NCBI GenBank assembly: GCA_030710605.1
Contig: CP092874.1
Location: 18,185,691-18,249,690 of the forward strand
Direction of reading: 5' to 3'
Source: Cordylochernes scorpioides
Taxonomy: Eukaryota; Arthropoda; Arachnida; Pseudoscorpiones; Chernetidae
DNA length: 64,000 bases
Position 1 is the stretch's first letter. Every line of letters begins with the position of its first letter. Made by a program: the position numbers and the translations under genes. Under the pieces are notes generated by a model. It ran no database searches. It had not been told where the DNA came from and saw nothing but the letters and a program-made list of their open reading frames with translations. Below, one piece after another: positions 23,138 to 34,543 of this stretch.

Positions 23138-23325
23138 TCAATTAAGAAGGATTAGAAGATGAGTTTCTTTATTGTAAGAACGCTACGAGCTTTCGGACAA
23201 AAGTCCTTCAACGGGCATAAATATAACTATAAATATAACTATTTATGCCCGTTGAAGGACTTTTGTCCGAAAGCTCGTAGCGTTCTTACAATAAAGAAAC
23301 TCATCTTCTAATCCTTCTTAATTGA
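23138..23325. repeat. Perfect-looking 188-bp palindrome, 87-bp arms
   Basis: Left arm starts TCAATTAAGAAGGATTAG and the right arm ends CTAATCCTTCTTAATTGA. Arms span 23138-23224 and 23239-23325 around a 14-base centre. Each strand contains GTTGAAGGAC, TTTT, GTCCGAAAGCTC, a helix plus GAAA arrangement like a decayed hammerhead (the CTGANGA core is lost). Confidence 0.9.
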
Positions 23326-24632
23326 GTATTTGAAATCTCAATTTTTTATTTTTGTGTTTATTAGTTAACAATCTTAAAAATTTCGTTATACTAGCTGGTA
23401 GATAGAAAATTACAAGGAAAATTTTTTAGCGGGAAAATGCTAAGAATCTGAGAAACCATGGGAAAGCAAATAAAGATATCAATCAATGTCAAATTCTAGA
23501 CTTCCCCCCCCCCGCAAGTTTGATTGACAAGTCGGCGAGACCCTAAGGGTTTCAAGAGAAACCGCTTTCCCGCCCTACAAGGAAACCTTTAACAAAGGAC
23601 AGGCTAGACCAAGCGCTTGGTGTGAAAAGGTACGTTTTTCAAAGGATTGGCCTTTTAGGCCTGGCATTATGCCTGCCACATATTTCTTCCATTTCTTTTA
23701 TTTAGCTATTCATTTTTATTTAAGTATAATATTCTAATAGCGTCGAATATAATATAATTTAAAAACAATTTTTGCACAAGTCATTGGGACAAGATAATAT
23801 TTATGGATTCAGTATGGTTAGTTTATCGGAGCGCAAATCCTTGTTTAAAATAAATGTCTTATTGCCATTTTTGATTAAGTTATGTATGGTGATTAATTTT
23901 TTTTTACGCATCATTTTAAATATTTTAAGTACTTTAGTTTATGCGAGAAATATGTTTGTTCAATTATACAGTTTTAGATAAGACGTGTTTTTACAATATT
24001 TTTATTTTAATAGCGTAGATGACATTAAACTGGTCTCGTATTTTTATTTGCATGGACATACCATCTTGTGCAGATAGTAATCTGTAATTCTGTAGAATTG
24101 TATATTCTCATTTGTAACTCCTCGTGGAGGGAAATGCGTGACAACAGTATAGCGTTTATAGACAGAAAAACCTTCTTTGTATAGATTATTAGCCTTTTTT
24201 TTCCAGTCACCTTTGATTATATATATTTTTTTGCATGTGTCACACACATTACAAATAGTTACTGCATATAGTTTTATCTCTCCCATTTATAGGTGTATTT
24301 ATATTTTATTATTTAGTTATTATCATATTCAATCTAATAGCGATTTTTATAGTATGATAATCCATATTACAGAATTGGTGGGGGAAGGTTCTCCTTTTTA
24401 ATGAAAGCAGTGAAATTTTTGTTTCTTTTCTTTAGCTCCAGCCAAAGAACGAGATCATTTTATATAACCTGCATCCTTTGGAAATTAATGACTCTATTTC
24501 GGAATACGAACTTAGCAGTTTACCAGATATTTGGTTTTTGATAACCTTAGATAAACAGAGATAGAGAGTATTGCACCTCGTGTGTGTTTGCACTTGACTG
24601 GTTTTGATAAGCCTTTCCAGAAAACCTTATCT

Positions 24633-25079
24633 TCAGATTGTCTGGCAGCAGAGGCCTGTAACAAAAGAAAAGCTTAATAGTATCATAGCAGACTTAAAAA
24701 CTCGTTTCGACATCGGCTTCCCTAGTATTATGAAATGTGACATTAGGCATTGGTAACCAGTAGCAAAGACTACATTTCTGGGAGGTCGGGAATAGGCCCT
24801 GAAGATTAAGAAGAATATCTTGCGTAGTTTAAACAATGGACGTCGGAGCATGCTATTTTGTCTATAAAATTGTATATTATATAATAGGACTAAGATGCTC
24901 ACGAAGGTGGACGTGAGTGAAGAACGACATAAAACATAATATCCCGATGGACGCCACCGAGCGTAAAAACCACGTGGCATGAACCAGTTGAAGAATGGGT
25001 CATTGTGGTAGTATGTGAAGAAATCATCTGAAATATATGCATCATTTATAAAATATAGATTTAATCTATATATATCCAT
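24633..25079 (-). other. Unrecognised open frame inside the LTR element
   Basis: 148 codons, hydrophobic, richer in GC than its surroundings. No family motif recognised. It may be a relic of an internal gene or of a captured host segment. The adjacent minus frame at 25287-25499 is also open for 70 codons. Confidence 0.15.
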
Positions 25080-25502
25080 CTGCAGGCTGATGCACCATTT
25101 CGCTCAGAATTTCCAAGATTGATTAATCGACATGCCGAGTCAATCTACGCAAGATGTAGTTGTGCCAATCTGCACCTACTCAGATGTGTCTAGGCTCGGT
25201 TCACCTCTGTCATACCACGAGAAACCACTGCGATAGCCATGTTTTAGCGAGATAAATGTTTAACACCACAACGAGATATATATATTTTAGCATTCAATTC
25301 CGTACTTTAGTGAGACCTCAATGGGAAAGCGTGCTGTGTCAAACCAGGTCAAGTCAATACACATAATATCATCAAAGGCGTAAGAGAGATTAGCCTGCAA
25401 TCGACAGTATATTTTTACGAACCACCGTGTAATGAACAAGAGTTGAGGCTGGAATAAGGAAAAGAACAATATGATAGAAGGCTGTATAGAAACAGTCATT
25501 TA

Positions 25503-26006
25503 GTAAAATTTTAATATGTATTGAGTGGGAGAGACCAAATTAAGCAGAACTTTTCTTTTATAGAATTTTTTTTCATGAAACCTTAAATTTTGAAATTTTT
25601 AAGTGTAGTGTGCATTTGCAAGTGTAGACTTTGTGATGTGAGCGGTGGCCATAGTCACTGATGTGATGTAGTGTGAAGAGAGTGACATGTATAGAAAGCG
25701 TAAGTTGGTAAAACTTTAATATGTATCAGGAGAGACCAAATTAAGCAGAACTTTTCTTTTATAGAATTTTTTTTTCATGAAACCTAAATTTTGAAATTTT
25801 CAAGTGTAGTGTGCATATTGTAAGTGTAGACTTTGTGATGTGAGCGGTGGCCATAGTCACTGATGTGATGTAGTGTGAAGAGAGTGCATGTATAGAAAGC
25901 GTAAGTTGGTAAAACTTTAATATGTATCAGGAGAGACCAAATTAAGCAGAATTTTTTTTCTTTTATAGAATTTTTTTTTCATGAAACCTTAAATTTTGAA
26001 ATTTTA
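25503..26006. repeat. About 203-bp tandem repeat, 2.5 copies
   Basis: GTAAAAYTTTAATATGTAT recurs at 25503, 25708 and 25909. The unit contains AGACCAAATTAAGCAGAA and TGTGAGCGGTGGCCATAGTC. The third copy is cut at about 26006. Lies in the interior of the 8.6-kb LTR element. Confidence 0.85.
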
Positions 26007-28133
26007 TGTTAAAATTTTCAAACTTTCTCATGTCAAAGCATATAGTATAGACAATCAGTCTTGTTTAATTTTGGCAAATAGGTGTAACCAATTTGGCACA
26101 AATATTCAAGTTTAGGGTAATTTTTTTATTAAGATTAGATTTAATTAGAATAAGATATTATTTGATCAAGAAGCGACTGGAGAACCAGACGCTCTTGAGT
26201 GGTCATTAGGTGGTAACTTTCCAGTTATGAACAACGACTTAGTACTTCAGTATGGTGCATACTTTACAGTAGGATCGGTGGCGCAAGCAGCTAAATAGAT
26301 GTATAGGTATAGCTGGGCGACATCAAGTTTACTCCAGAGCCACACAACAACTCCAGAGAAAGATGTACTGCCGAGGTCGGAGTAGTGTTTGGCGGCGGGC
26401 TGTTTGTGTTCTTAGTGACGTCCAAGGTTGGGTATACGAGCCATCGTATGACGCTCAATAATCCCTTGAATTGAGATTAAGTAGACATAGACAATCAGAA
26501 GCCAGGTAGTTGAGAGCAGTGGTGTAGCAGAGTGTAGGTTTCCACATTAGTACAGATATCGGTTGGGTATATATATAGACGCCCTTTAATTCCATATTCT
26601 AGAACTATTGCGTGTTGCCTACAGTCAACAGGTAGGATAAAGTTGTTGACTAGTGGTGTAGAGTGGTTGCTGTGACTGGAGCGTGTTTGAGGAGAGAAGG
26701 TCAACAATAGGATCTTATCAGTGGAGGAAGCGTCTCCAATTGTCTGTCGCCTTCATGAGTTGAATGTTCTATTCTTTGTCGCTCTAATTAGTAAATTGTC
26801 CTATTAAATTACCTTTGCAGTGGTACTAGGTGTTGAGGCAAGATAATTTAGGGACTTTGATATTTACAATTATTTTAAGGTTAGGTTAGCTTACAGTTGA
26901 GACTGATATCAGTCATTGAATATAAATAGTTAGTAAGAGATTGTATGAGGCATAGGTTAATTTATATTGAAGGGCATTTAGTTCCCAAGTTTTATTAAAT
27001 ATTTTCTTTGATTTCACATCTTGTCCTAGAAGATTTTATTATTGTTAGGGCTTATTTGATAATGATAATTGAGTGTTTTGGCTTCTATAGCAGCTTTTAA
27101 CTTTAGAATGAATGCCCTCAGTGACTGAATTTTTCTTTTTGTATGAATGTGAAGTGGAATAAATGATGAGAAGGTTAGAAAACTATTATATTGTTAGACC
27201 AAGATACATTTAGAATAGTGTTAGGGAATTTTAATAGGATCGATTTTATTTTGATTTCAAATTTGTTAGGGATATAAGCCTCTCAGGACAATGCAATTCT
27301 CAAATTAGAAAATAGTCGCTTCTTTAGTTAAGCTTCCTTCGGGAATATGAGTTGTTTTTTTTTGTTAACTTTTGATATGTGTGAGACTTTGGTGGACTTA
27401 GCGGGTTTCCACCGGCGCACCAGATGGTTACATACAATTCAATTAAATCAATGTAGGGTTTGATAACTGGGTGGTATCTGGTTTCAAACCCCAGTAGGGG
27501 AACTATGCGCTATGGGTATGCTTCCTTCCATATGGATAACGTTAGTGGTAAAAGGCTGAGTTAGGGTGGGTTTTTCAAGTCGGGGATTTGATCGGTTCTA
27601 TGCGCTGACCCATTTGTTGGGTCTGATACCATTAATAGGGACGTGCGAGGTTTCGTAGTGTCTTCAGATGACTGACACGAGGACTCTTCGGCGAGGGTAT
27701 CAATAAGTACAGAATAGGCCAGTTAATCACGCCACGGGCTTTGTGCTGGACGTGAGGTCTTTGGCATTTCGGGCTTTGTGCTGAATGTCGTATTTACTCA
27801 TTCACTGGCTATGAACCATGATGAGTTGGATGATGTGTTCATCCTGGAGAACCAACCCAGCCCAGTCAGTCTTTATAACGGACTCCCTACCAGACGTACT
27901 ATGGTAGTACATTGATAAAATACTATTTCATTTATTTTATTAGGTATTAAACAAGTCTAGAGCGTGATCATGTTAGTTTAAATTAGTTAGTAGCAAACCC
28001 ATATAGAATTGGACATGTTTCAACGAAAAAGGCATGGAACTGATAGAGATAAATTTTGAATGACAGGCACCGTGTCAAGTCGAAGTGAAGTCACCAGTTT
28101 TTTTTTTCTCAATTATGGGCCCTTTTATTTTTA

Positions 28134-28560
28134 TTTTGGTTTGAATTCATTATAGTTCAGGTTTGAATTCATTATTGGTTTTCTTATCTATTTAATTTTT
28201 TTTTTGAATTCATTATTGGCCTTTTATTTATTTAATTTTGTTTGAATTCATTATTGGTTTTCTTATCTATTTAATTTTTTGTTTGAATTCATTATTGGCC
28301 CTTTTATTATTATTTTTAGTTTGAATTCATTATAGTTCAGGTTTGAATTCATTATTGGCTTTCTTATTTATTTAATTTTGTTTGAATTCATTATATTAGT
28401 TCTTTTATTATTATTATTTTTAGTTTGAATTCATTATAGTTCAGATTTGAATTCATTATTGAATCTTATTTATATTTTATTTTTTATTTTATTTTAGTTT
28501 GAATTCATTATGATTCAAATTATTATTCATTATTGACTCTTTTATTATTATTTTTTTAAT
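28134..28560. repeat. AT-rich minisatellite with GAATTC in every unit
   Basis: At least ten occurrences of TTTGAATTCATTAT, alternating with ATAGTTCAGG and TGGTTTTCTTATCTATTTAA segments. The spacing is irregular. Non-coding. Confidence 0.8.
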
Positions 28561-28827
28561 TACTAAGCATTATTTTTTTAACTAGTAGGTATGCACCTTC
28601 CCACAAATGCGTCAAATCTTACATATAAATAGATGTATATATATGTTTATAACCCTTGTGTTCCAGGCACCCTAAGACTCCGGATATACTTATCACAATA
28701 CTATCCGTGTCACAGAGTGGAATTAAAAAAGCCAGTCTTGCATTCAACTGGCGAATAAATAGAATACATGGCGCCCTTTGTTTTGACATTTATTTTTTTT
28801 TAGACAGTGCTATTGTTTCCTCTAATC

Positions 28828-29000
28828 CAGAGCACTCCCCGACCTCCACTTTTGACCCCGGAGATTTGCCTTGCTCCCTCGCAAGCCAGAGCATCCCCGA
28901 CCTCCACTTTTGACCCCGGAGATTTGCCTTGCTCCCTCGCAAGCCAGAGCATCCCCGACCTCCACTTTTGACCCCGGAGATAGTCCTGCTCCCTCGCAAG
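28828..29000. repeat. 58-bp tandem repeat, 3 copies
   Basis: CAGAGCATCCCCGACCTCCA then CTTTTGACCCCGGAGATTTG then CCTTGCTCCCTCGCAAGC, repeated three times with the last copy variant. Apparent proline-rich or glycine-rich ORFs here are repeat shadows. It sits just before the purine tract and right LTR. Confidence 0.9.
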
Positions 29001-29017
29001 CCCAAATCCCGTGGTCT

Positions 29018-29031
29018 TGGCGGGGAAGGAC
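29018..29031 (+). promoter_or_regulatory. Polypurine tract-like site before the right LTR
   Basis: GGCGGGGAAGGAC lies directly against the TGTAGAGG start of the right LTR, as a plus-strand primer tract would. Confidence 0.55.
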
Positions 29032-29813
29032 TGTAGAGGCCACTTCTGGGGCCTCCACAAAGAGGACTCCAAGAAATGGACTTCGAGCATGCTTCTTTGT
29101 AAAAACCAGCCCATCTCTTCACCTCCTTTTTTATTTCTAGTTTTTGTTAATAACTTATAGTACTACAATAAATTTTCTTTTTATTTAAATAAGCAGCTAT
29201 TTTGGGTTTTCCTTTTTTTTTAATATTTTAAAATTAATATTTCGAATAATAATTTTTATTATAGTTTTTTATTTTTTTATTTTTAAAATTTCTTTTTTTT
29301 TCACAGAGGGTGACCAGATAAAGATTTATTTTTTTAATTTTTTTTTCGGTCACCCTGGGGAGAAGAGAGTTAGTCACGAGCAAACTTTTGGTGAGGTCAG
29401 TTCTTCTTAGAGATAAGATAGTACAGGGAAGCTCGTTAAAAATGTAGTTCTACAAGATTTTGGGGAGGGATTTCCAGCCTTCCAACAGAAGCACAAAGTT
29501 AAGTATTTTTTTTTTATAATGATTTTTAATAGGTATATTCATGTAAAATTTCTCACAGCGTTTCCTCGTTGCCCGTTTTATTTATCTTTTAATTTTTATT
29601 CTTATCTTTGTATGACCGTCAAAAGAGATAAATAAATATATTGTAGTATTAATCAAATCCATAGATGCATATCTCTTTTTTTTTAACCCCAGTGCGCGCA
29701 GGATATTTACAAATTGTACCTTTTATATAGCAGGATGCAAACTTTACGTGAACTCCCTGAGAATAAAAGAGGCTCATGGATTTCGGGACGATAGCGCCGA
29801 AATAAACTCATCA
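29032..29813 (+). repeat. Right LTR of the 8.6-kb element
   Basis: Collinear with 21196-21978 end to end, with T-run length changes (for example near 29505) and a few substitutions. Followed by GTGT, the target duplication. Confidence 0.8.
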
Positions 29814-29817
29814 GTGT

Positions 29818-31655
29818 CAAATTACAAAAGAACATAGACATTTAAAAACTTAGACCAGAGTTGAAAAAGTAGAAGAGGTTCCACCTTAATGCAGTAGACA
29901 AAGAACTTCATAGATATAGGGTGAATAAGGCAATAATATTGGCTTATATAAGTAATTCCCAATGAAATGATCCCATGTGTTCACTCCAAATTTACTCACA
30001 TACAAACTATTAACCTCTGTTTTTTTTCCCGCGCGCCCAGATAATCTAAAAAAAAACTTGGATTGGCCATTTATCAGACTGAATGGCCTACCAAGCAGAA
30101 TTTGTGACTACCTAGGAGCTGTTGAAGTTATGGCACAGAGAAATCACCAATACAAAAATGGTTAAGAAGGTTTGTACAATCATCAGACAATGAAATATCA
30201 GAGAGGGTTGGGAGGGTTCACCATTGATGTGTCTGGCACACTCATAATATTTTCAGCTTCCATTTATTAACATTGTATAAATTTGTGTGTATATTATTGG
30301 AATTTATCTGTCGCATGTGCTATATTATAATATCTATAGATCAGAGCCTAGGTATTGTTTGTGTTTAATGATTTATATATTTTTTATGTATGCTTTTAAA
30401 AATATATTTCATTTGACAGAATTTCCTTAACACCCCAGAAGTGTCTGCTTCAGTGCGTAACCCTTTGTTTATAGTGGCAGCTCGACCTCTATATATCCTG
30501 AGAGGTAAACCTATATTGAGGGCCCCCAAGACCTCCTATTAAACTCTTTAGACAGAACTAGCACCAGAACTCGCTAGCTCAACCCACATACCTCATTTAG
30601 TAAGTAATTCTGGGCAAGTATAAATACTTTAGACCGACCAGGATTATTAGACCAAATGACCACATATTTAAGGAAACCAAACATATTTATTTGAACTAAA
30701 ATTAAAAGGTAAAACTATAAAATACTTAAATTGTCACACATATAAAAATTAGGAAAGACAAAGATGAGGATGAAAAGGTACGTTTTATTTTCATTAAAAT
30801 AAATAAACATTAGTTACATAAATCAACAGAGAGACACTGAACACAAATTTGTAGAATATAACAATAATGTTATCATTCTCTATATAACAATATTATTAGA
30901 TAACTTTAACCATAAGATTACAACTCGAAAAACTATAGTGGAATTTTAAAAAATTATTTTCTATTTCAAGTATAAATAAATATTTTTAGCTAAAATTCCT
31001 AAAAGTTTAAAAAAAACATACAATAAAATTATATCGCTTTCAAATGATCACTATGCACTTTGGCGCAAGAAAATATTTGTTTTTTTATAAATATTCTACA
31101 TTTCCTCTCATAGCTTTGAGAAGCCAGTTGAAAAGCGACTTTGATTGAAAATTTTCACTTATTTTACACATTTAAAAAATATAAACTGTTAATTTTTATT
31201 GAAAGTTTTAATAAAAGTTAATATCACTGTGTGATCTATGCACGAAAAACGATGTATATAGTCACAACTTTTGTACATAGATATTCTTTCCTTTTCTTCT
31301 TTTTCTCTTTTCTGAGCGAGGATTCTTCCCCTGCTTCTCATTTATTTCTAGATTCATTTCTAACCGCGGTATAGGATGGAATGTCTTTATAAAGGCTTGT
31401 GTGTGTGAATAAAAGTTAATAGATTAAAATGTCATTACTCCTGAAGACCTGCAGAACATTCCCAAGTACAAATCATCCTGGCGATATCTGATAAACTGTA
31501 TGTCTGCTGCCACCAGTAGACGTGAAGTCTAAAGACGTGGCTCCAGGAATCCAGGTTACCTCAAGAGAGAGAAAGAGAAAGGGAGAGAGAAGGAGAGAGA
31601 GATTGAGATTGAAACTGATTTATTACAATGTACATTAAAAATTATATAGGGTTAA
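29818..31655. other. No confident gene; mixed repeat debris
   Basis: A fragment with GAGAGGGTTGGGAGGGTTCA at about 30190-30250 resembles family A sequence. An open stretch at 29977-30165 (plus) follows a pyrimidine tract ending CGCGCGCCCAG and might be an exon, but I recognise nothing in it. A GA-rich microsatellite lies at 31560-31605. Confidence 0.3.
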
Positions 31656-31892
31656 TTATATAGAGAGGGGGAAAATGTATAGAACAAAATAATTACAAAT
31701 AGTTTGTATCAGATGTTTGTCTTCTCGTTCAATGTCGCATTCTGCCCTGAAGTCGGACAGCATCTTGCCTAGGTTGGAGTCCAAGGAGAGGGAGAGAGAG
31801 ACAGAGTCTTCATTATCAGCTAGGACAGACTCGAGGTGAATGCGGAAAGAAGCACAGTCCTTGGAGACGACGACCTTGTCTATTTGGATCAT
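31656..31892 (-). CDS. Unrecognised small ORF with nearby poly(A) signal
   Basis: 78 codons, starting MIQIDKVVVSKDCASFRIHL, acidic in the middle (LADNEDSVSLSLSLDSNLGK) with DFRAECDIEREDKHL near the end. Codon use is balanced compared with the AT-rich flanks. On the minus strand an AATAAA lies about 40 bases past the stop (near 31617), followed by a CT/GA tract. It could be a last exon or the 3' end of a retroposed gene. I do not recognise the family. Confidence 0.35.
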   Translation of the reverse strand: MIQIDKVVVSKDCASFRIHLESVLADNEDSVSLSLSLDSNLGKMLSDFRAECDIEREDKHLIQTICNYFVLYIFPLSI

Positions 31893-32900
31893 AATGTTGT
31901 GTGTTTTATGTACTCTTCTACCTAATATTCAATAATCTTAGGTAATGTAGTTTTGTTAAAATCGGGAGATTTTATACTTTTACTTTGTTGTTGTTTTTAA
32001 AATAACTATTTCCAGATCTCTACATGTCCAAATATTAGGGCGCCAGTGGCTGCAGAAAAGCAGACCACAAATGTATTCATCTATGGCACATGTAGAGACC
32101 TAAAGCTGTGCCGGCTAGCAATAGATGTTAAAGGGGGAATTAACCAATACTTTCTGGTTAAACATATTTTATTTATTCTAAAAAATAAATTTTCAATGTA
32201 CAACAAATATTAGAAAAAAATGAAGAAAAGATAATTAAATATGATATCGCATATATAAGATTCAAAAAATAGGATTAAAAAACTATATATATAAGGTTAA
32301 AAGGGAGGCGTTTAAAGGTATATATAAACGTAAAAAAAAAAGAAAAAAGGCCTATTATGCCAAAGTCCCCAGATTATCCCCACCTACCTCGACATCTAGC
32401 CACCCAAGTCCAGGATTCGAAAAAAGAGCGGCTAAGGCCGCAGCCAGCGGCCTGAGCCCTCAGCAACTCCCAGTCCTCAGCTTCTCAGGAAGAAAAAAAA
32501 CTCAAACTAATTAAAAATAAATGTAAATATCCCGCTTCCTTGCCCCAGTGTTGCTGGACTCACCCCCCCCCCCCCCCAAGGCTATCATCACCCTTCTTTC
32601 TGTGAAAATAAAAATAAAAAAGGTATCTTTAAAAAATAATAATAATAAATTAAATATAAAAATTATTAAAGAAAAATTCACAGAAAAATAAATAAAAATA
32701 CGAAAATATTGAATTAAAAAATAATTTTAAAAATATAATTACTATTGTTGGATCTGGGCATCTTGGGATCAGCTTGGGAAAGGTTCAGGGATCGTGGTGG
32801 AGCTGGTGTTCTGTCTGAAGAACCTTCACCTGAAGCCTGTGGCTTGCCCATAGGCATGCTGGAGTCTGCCTTGGTACTGATGGAGTCAAGTCAAGCGCTA
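31893..32900. other. No gene seen; homopolymers
   Basis: AT-rich with a C-run at about 32562-32577 and A/AAT tracts. No coding or RNA feature recognised. Confidence 0.3.
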
Positions 32901-32907
32901 TAGGTGA

Positions 32908-33140
32908 GTGGCTTGACTACAGGGAAGGGGCTTCTGAGTCCATCTTGGATTCTGGCTTGAGGTCAAGTCGGCCACCATGGGACAGGTGGCTTGACCACCA
33001 GGAAGGGGTGGCTGAGTCCATCTCAGACCAGCTTGGTAGGGCCAGGTCATCCACCACAGGTCAGGTGGCTTGACCACAGGAAGGGGTGTCTGAGTCTATC
33101 CTGGACTCTGGCTTGGGTTCAAGGCCGAAGGTGGCCTCAG
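32908..33140. repeat. 79-bp imperfect tandem repeat, 3 copies
   Basis: GTGGCTTGAC recurs at 32908, 32986 and 33065, each followed by CACAGGAAGGGG-like sequence and CTGAGTCCATC. It is GC-rich relative to the region. The ORF across it is a repeat shadow. Confidence 0.75.
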
Positions 33141-33714
33141 GCTCCATCTCTACACCTCGCAATCACCAGAGGCTTGTAGCTTAAATGGACAAAGGTGGGA
33201 TATGGTTAGGTTAGGTGGGGTTCTGGGTGATTTTGGCATGATATGGTCACGAGGTGTCCTAACAGTTTTTCATTAAAAGAGATTGTATGCTACTGAAAAG
33301 TTATGTATTTGCATAATATTTTACTATTACACAGAATTATCATAAGAACTAAAAACATGAATATCTCACGCTATATGTTGATTACATCACACAACAACAA
33401 CAACCAAGTCCTTGGTCAAAACCATATATACATATTATATATTACAGTGTGAATATTATCCTTTTACAGACTGTGTGGTGTTGAGGGGAGCTTTCTCTCA
33501 ACAACGTCACATACACAGTAATCTAAGGGGTTGCAATCTGGGGCTAAATTTCGAAATTTCAGCAGATGAGAAGCTTATGGGTTAGCCATACCAATTTATT
33601 ATTTTGTTTTATTTATGTTGGATCGGTGGTTCAATCAAATTGAGAATAGATTGAAATATATATAGGTTTTAATATATCTCTCTCACGAGGATATGCAAGC
33701 AGTCAAAACAAGGT

Positions 33715-33835
33715 AGAGATAACAGGAAGTGAAAAAGAGGGTACAGCGCCTCCAGTGGCAGTGGTTGGAAGCTCCCCGAATGCCACGTCGTCCTGTGACG
33801 TAGGCGCGCTGTATTTTTGAAGTAGCACGCGGTTC
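33715..33835. promoter_or_regulatory. Candidate promoter: ETS and CRE-like sites
   Basis: A local GC-rich island in AT-rich DNA with AACAGGAAGTG (ETS-type), GCCACGTCGTCCTG and GTGACGTAGGCGCG (CRE-like). A GCGTAAGG donor-like site lies near 33948. No downstream exon was identified, so this is inference from motif clustering. Confidence 0.3.
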
Positions 33836-34190
33836 AGCAATTTATTTATTATTTAATACAAATATCGTAATATTAGGCTATTTAGATCTTTTGTTTTATG
33901 TGTTTAGGACTCGTGATTTTGATATGTTGTGTTAAATTTGAAACATCGCGTAAGGAAAACCTATATACCTTCAAATAAATTTATAAAGACTTGTCAAAAA
34001 ATTTTTTTTTCTTACATTTTCCAATAAGAGGGCAAAATAGTTTCTGTGGAAACGTCAAATAATAAAAACTTCCTTTTGATTGAAAACTATGAATGTTGGC
34101 CATATACAACCTCTTATTTTCCAGCCATACCTATGTCTTTTGTTTGCCTTGTGGGCTAAAGCTGAGTTTTGTTGGAATACGTACTTCCTT

Positions 34191-34346
34191 TTTTTGCTTA
34201 TCCCTATTACACGTGGTACAGGCCATGATAATCATAGTGGGTAGAAGTAGGCGACTGCTTTTACTGTAAGTGCACCACATGTCTACACATGTGAAAAGCA
34301 GTTCGACTTTGCACTTACAAATATGCCAGAGCCCCGTTTTAGTCAC
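34191..34346 (-). mobile_element. tRNA-derived SINE, 5'-truncated, with 14-bp TSD
   Basis: Flanked by the direct repeat ATACGTACTTCCTT (34177-34190 and 34347-34360). On the minus strand it ends with CACGTGTAATAGGGATAAGC and an A-run, and it contains TGTAGACATGTGGTGC. It is cut just after the GGGGCTCTGGCA segment, so the tRNA-like head present at 44008-44299 is missing. Confidence 0.85.
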
Positions 34347-34543
34347 ATACGTACTTCCTTCCCGTATACACCTTGTCTATCCATTGGCTTTAGGGCGATC
34401 TCCAGGAATCTGATGTCGGCGTTCATCCTGAAGCCTTGTTTTAAAGAAAGGCTTAACATGAACCTCGCTGCTGATTACACCATGGATCATCATGGAAGCA
34501 GGACATCCTGTGTGTATAAATACAGATACCACTATGATGAATT

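Larger units (their letters stand above)
21196..29813 (+). mobile_element. 8.6-kb LTR element without recognisable gag or pol
   Basis: Bounded by two direct repeats of about 783 bp (21196-21978, 29032-29813) that both start TGTAGAGGCC and end AACTCATCA. The copies diverge exactly outside these TG...CA ends. The outer flanks carry the same four bases, GTGT (21192-21195 and 29814-29817), as expected of an LTR-element target duplication. A PBS-like site follows the left LTR and a purine tract precedes the right one. The 7-kb interior shows no gag, protease, reverse transcriptase or integrase motif and is interrupted by a palindrome and tandem repeats. By layout this is a LARD-like or fully decayed gypsy-type element. 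Orientation follows the PBS and PPT. Confidence 0.75.

Noticed and set aside
27640-27700. Minus-strand CTGAAGACACTACGAAACC as a hammerhead
   Set aside because: There is no helix II between core and GAAA and no helix III plus cleavage site.
28656-29140. Proline/glycine-rich ORFs on both strands
   Set aside because: They span the 58-bp tandem repeat and the start of the right LTR.
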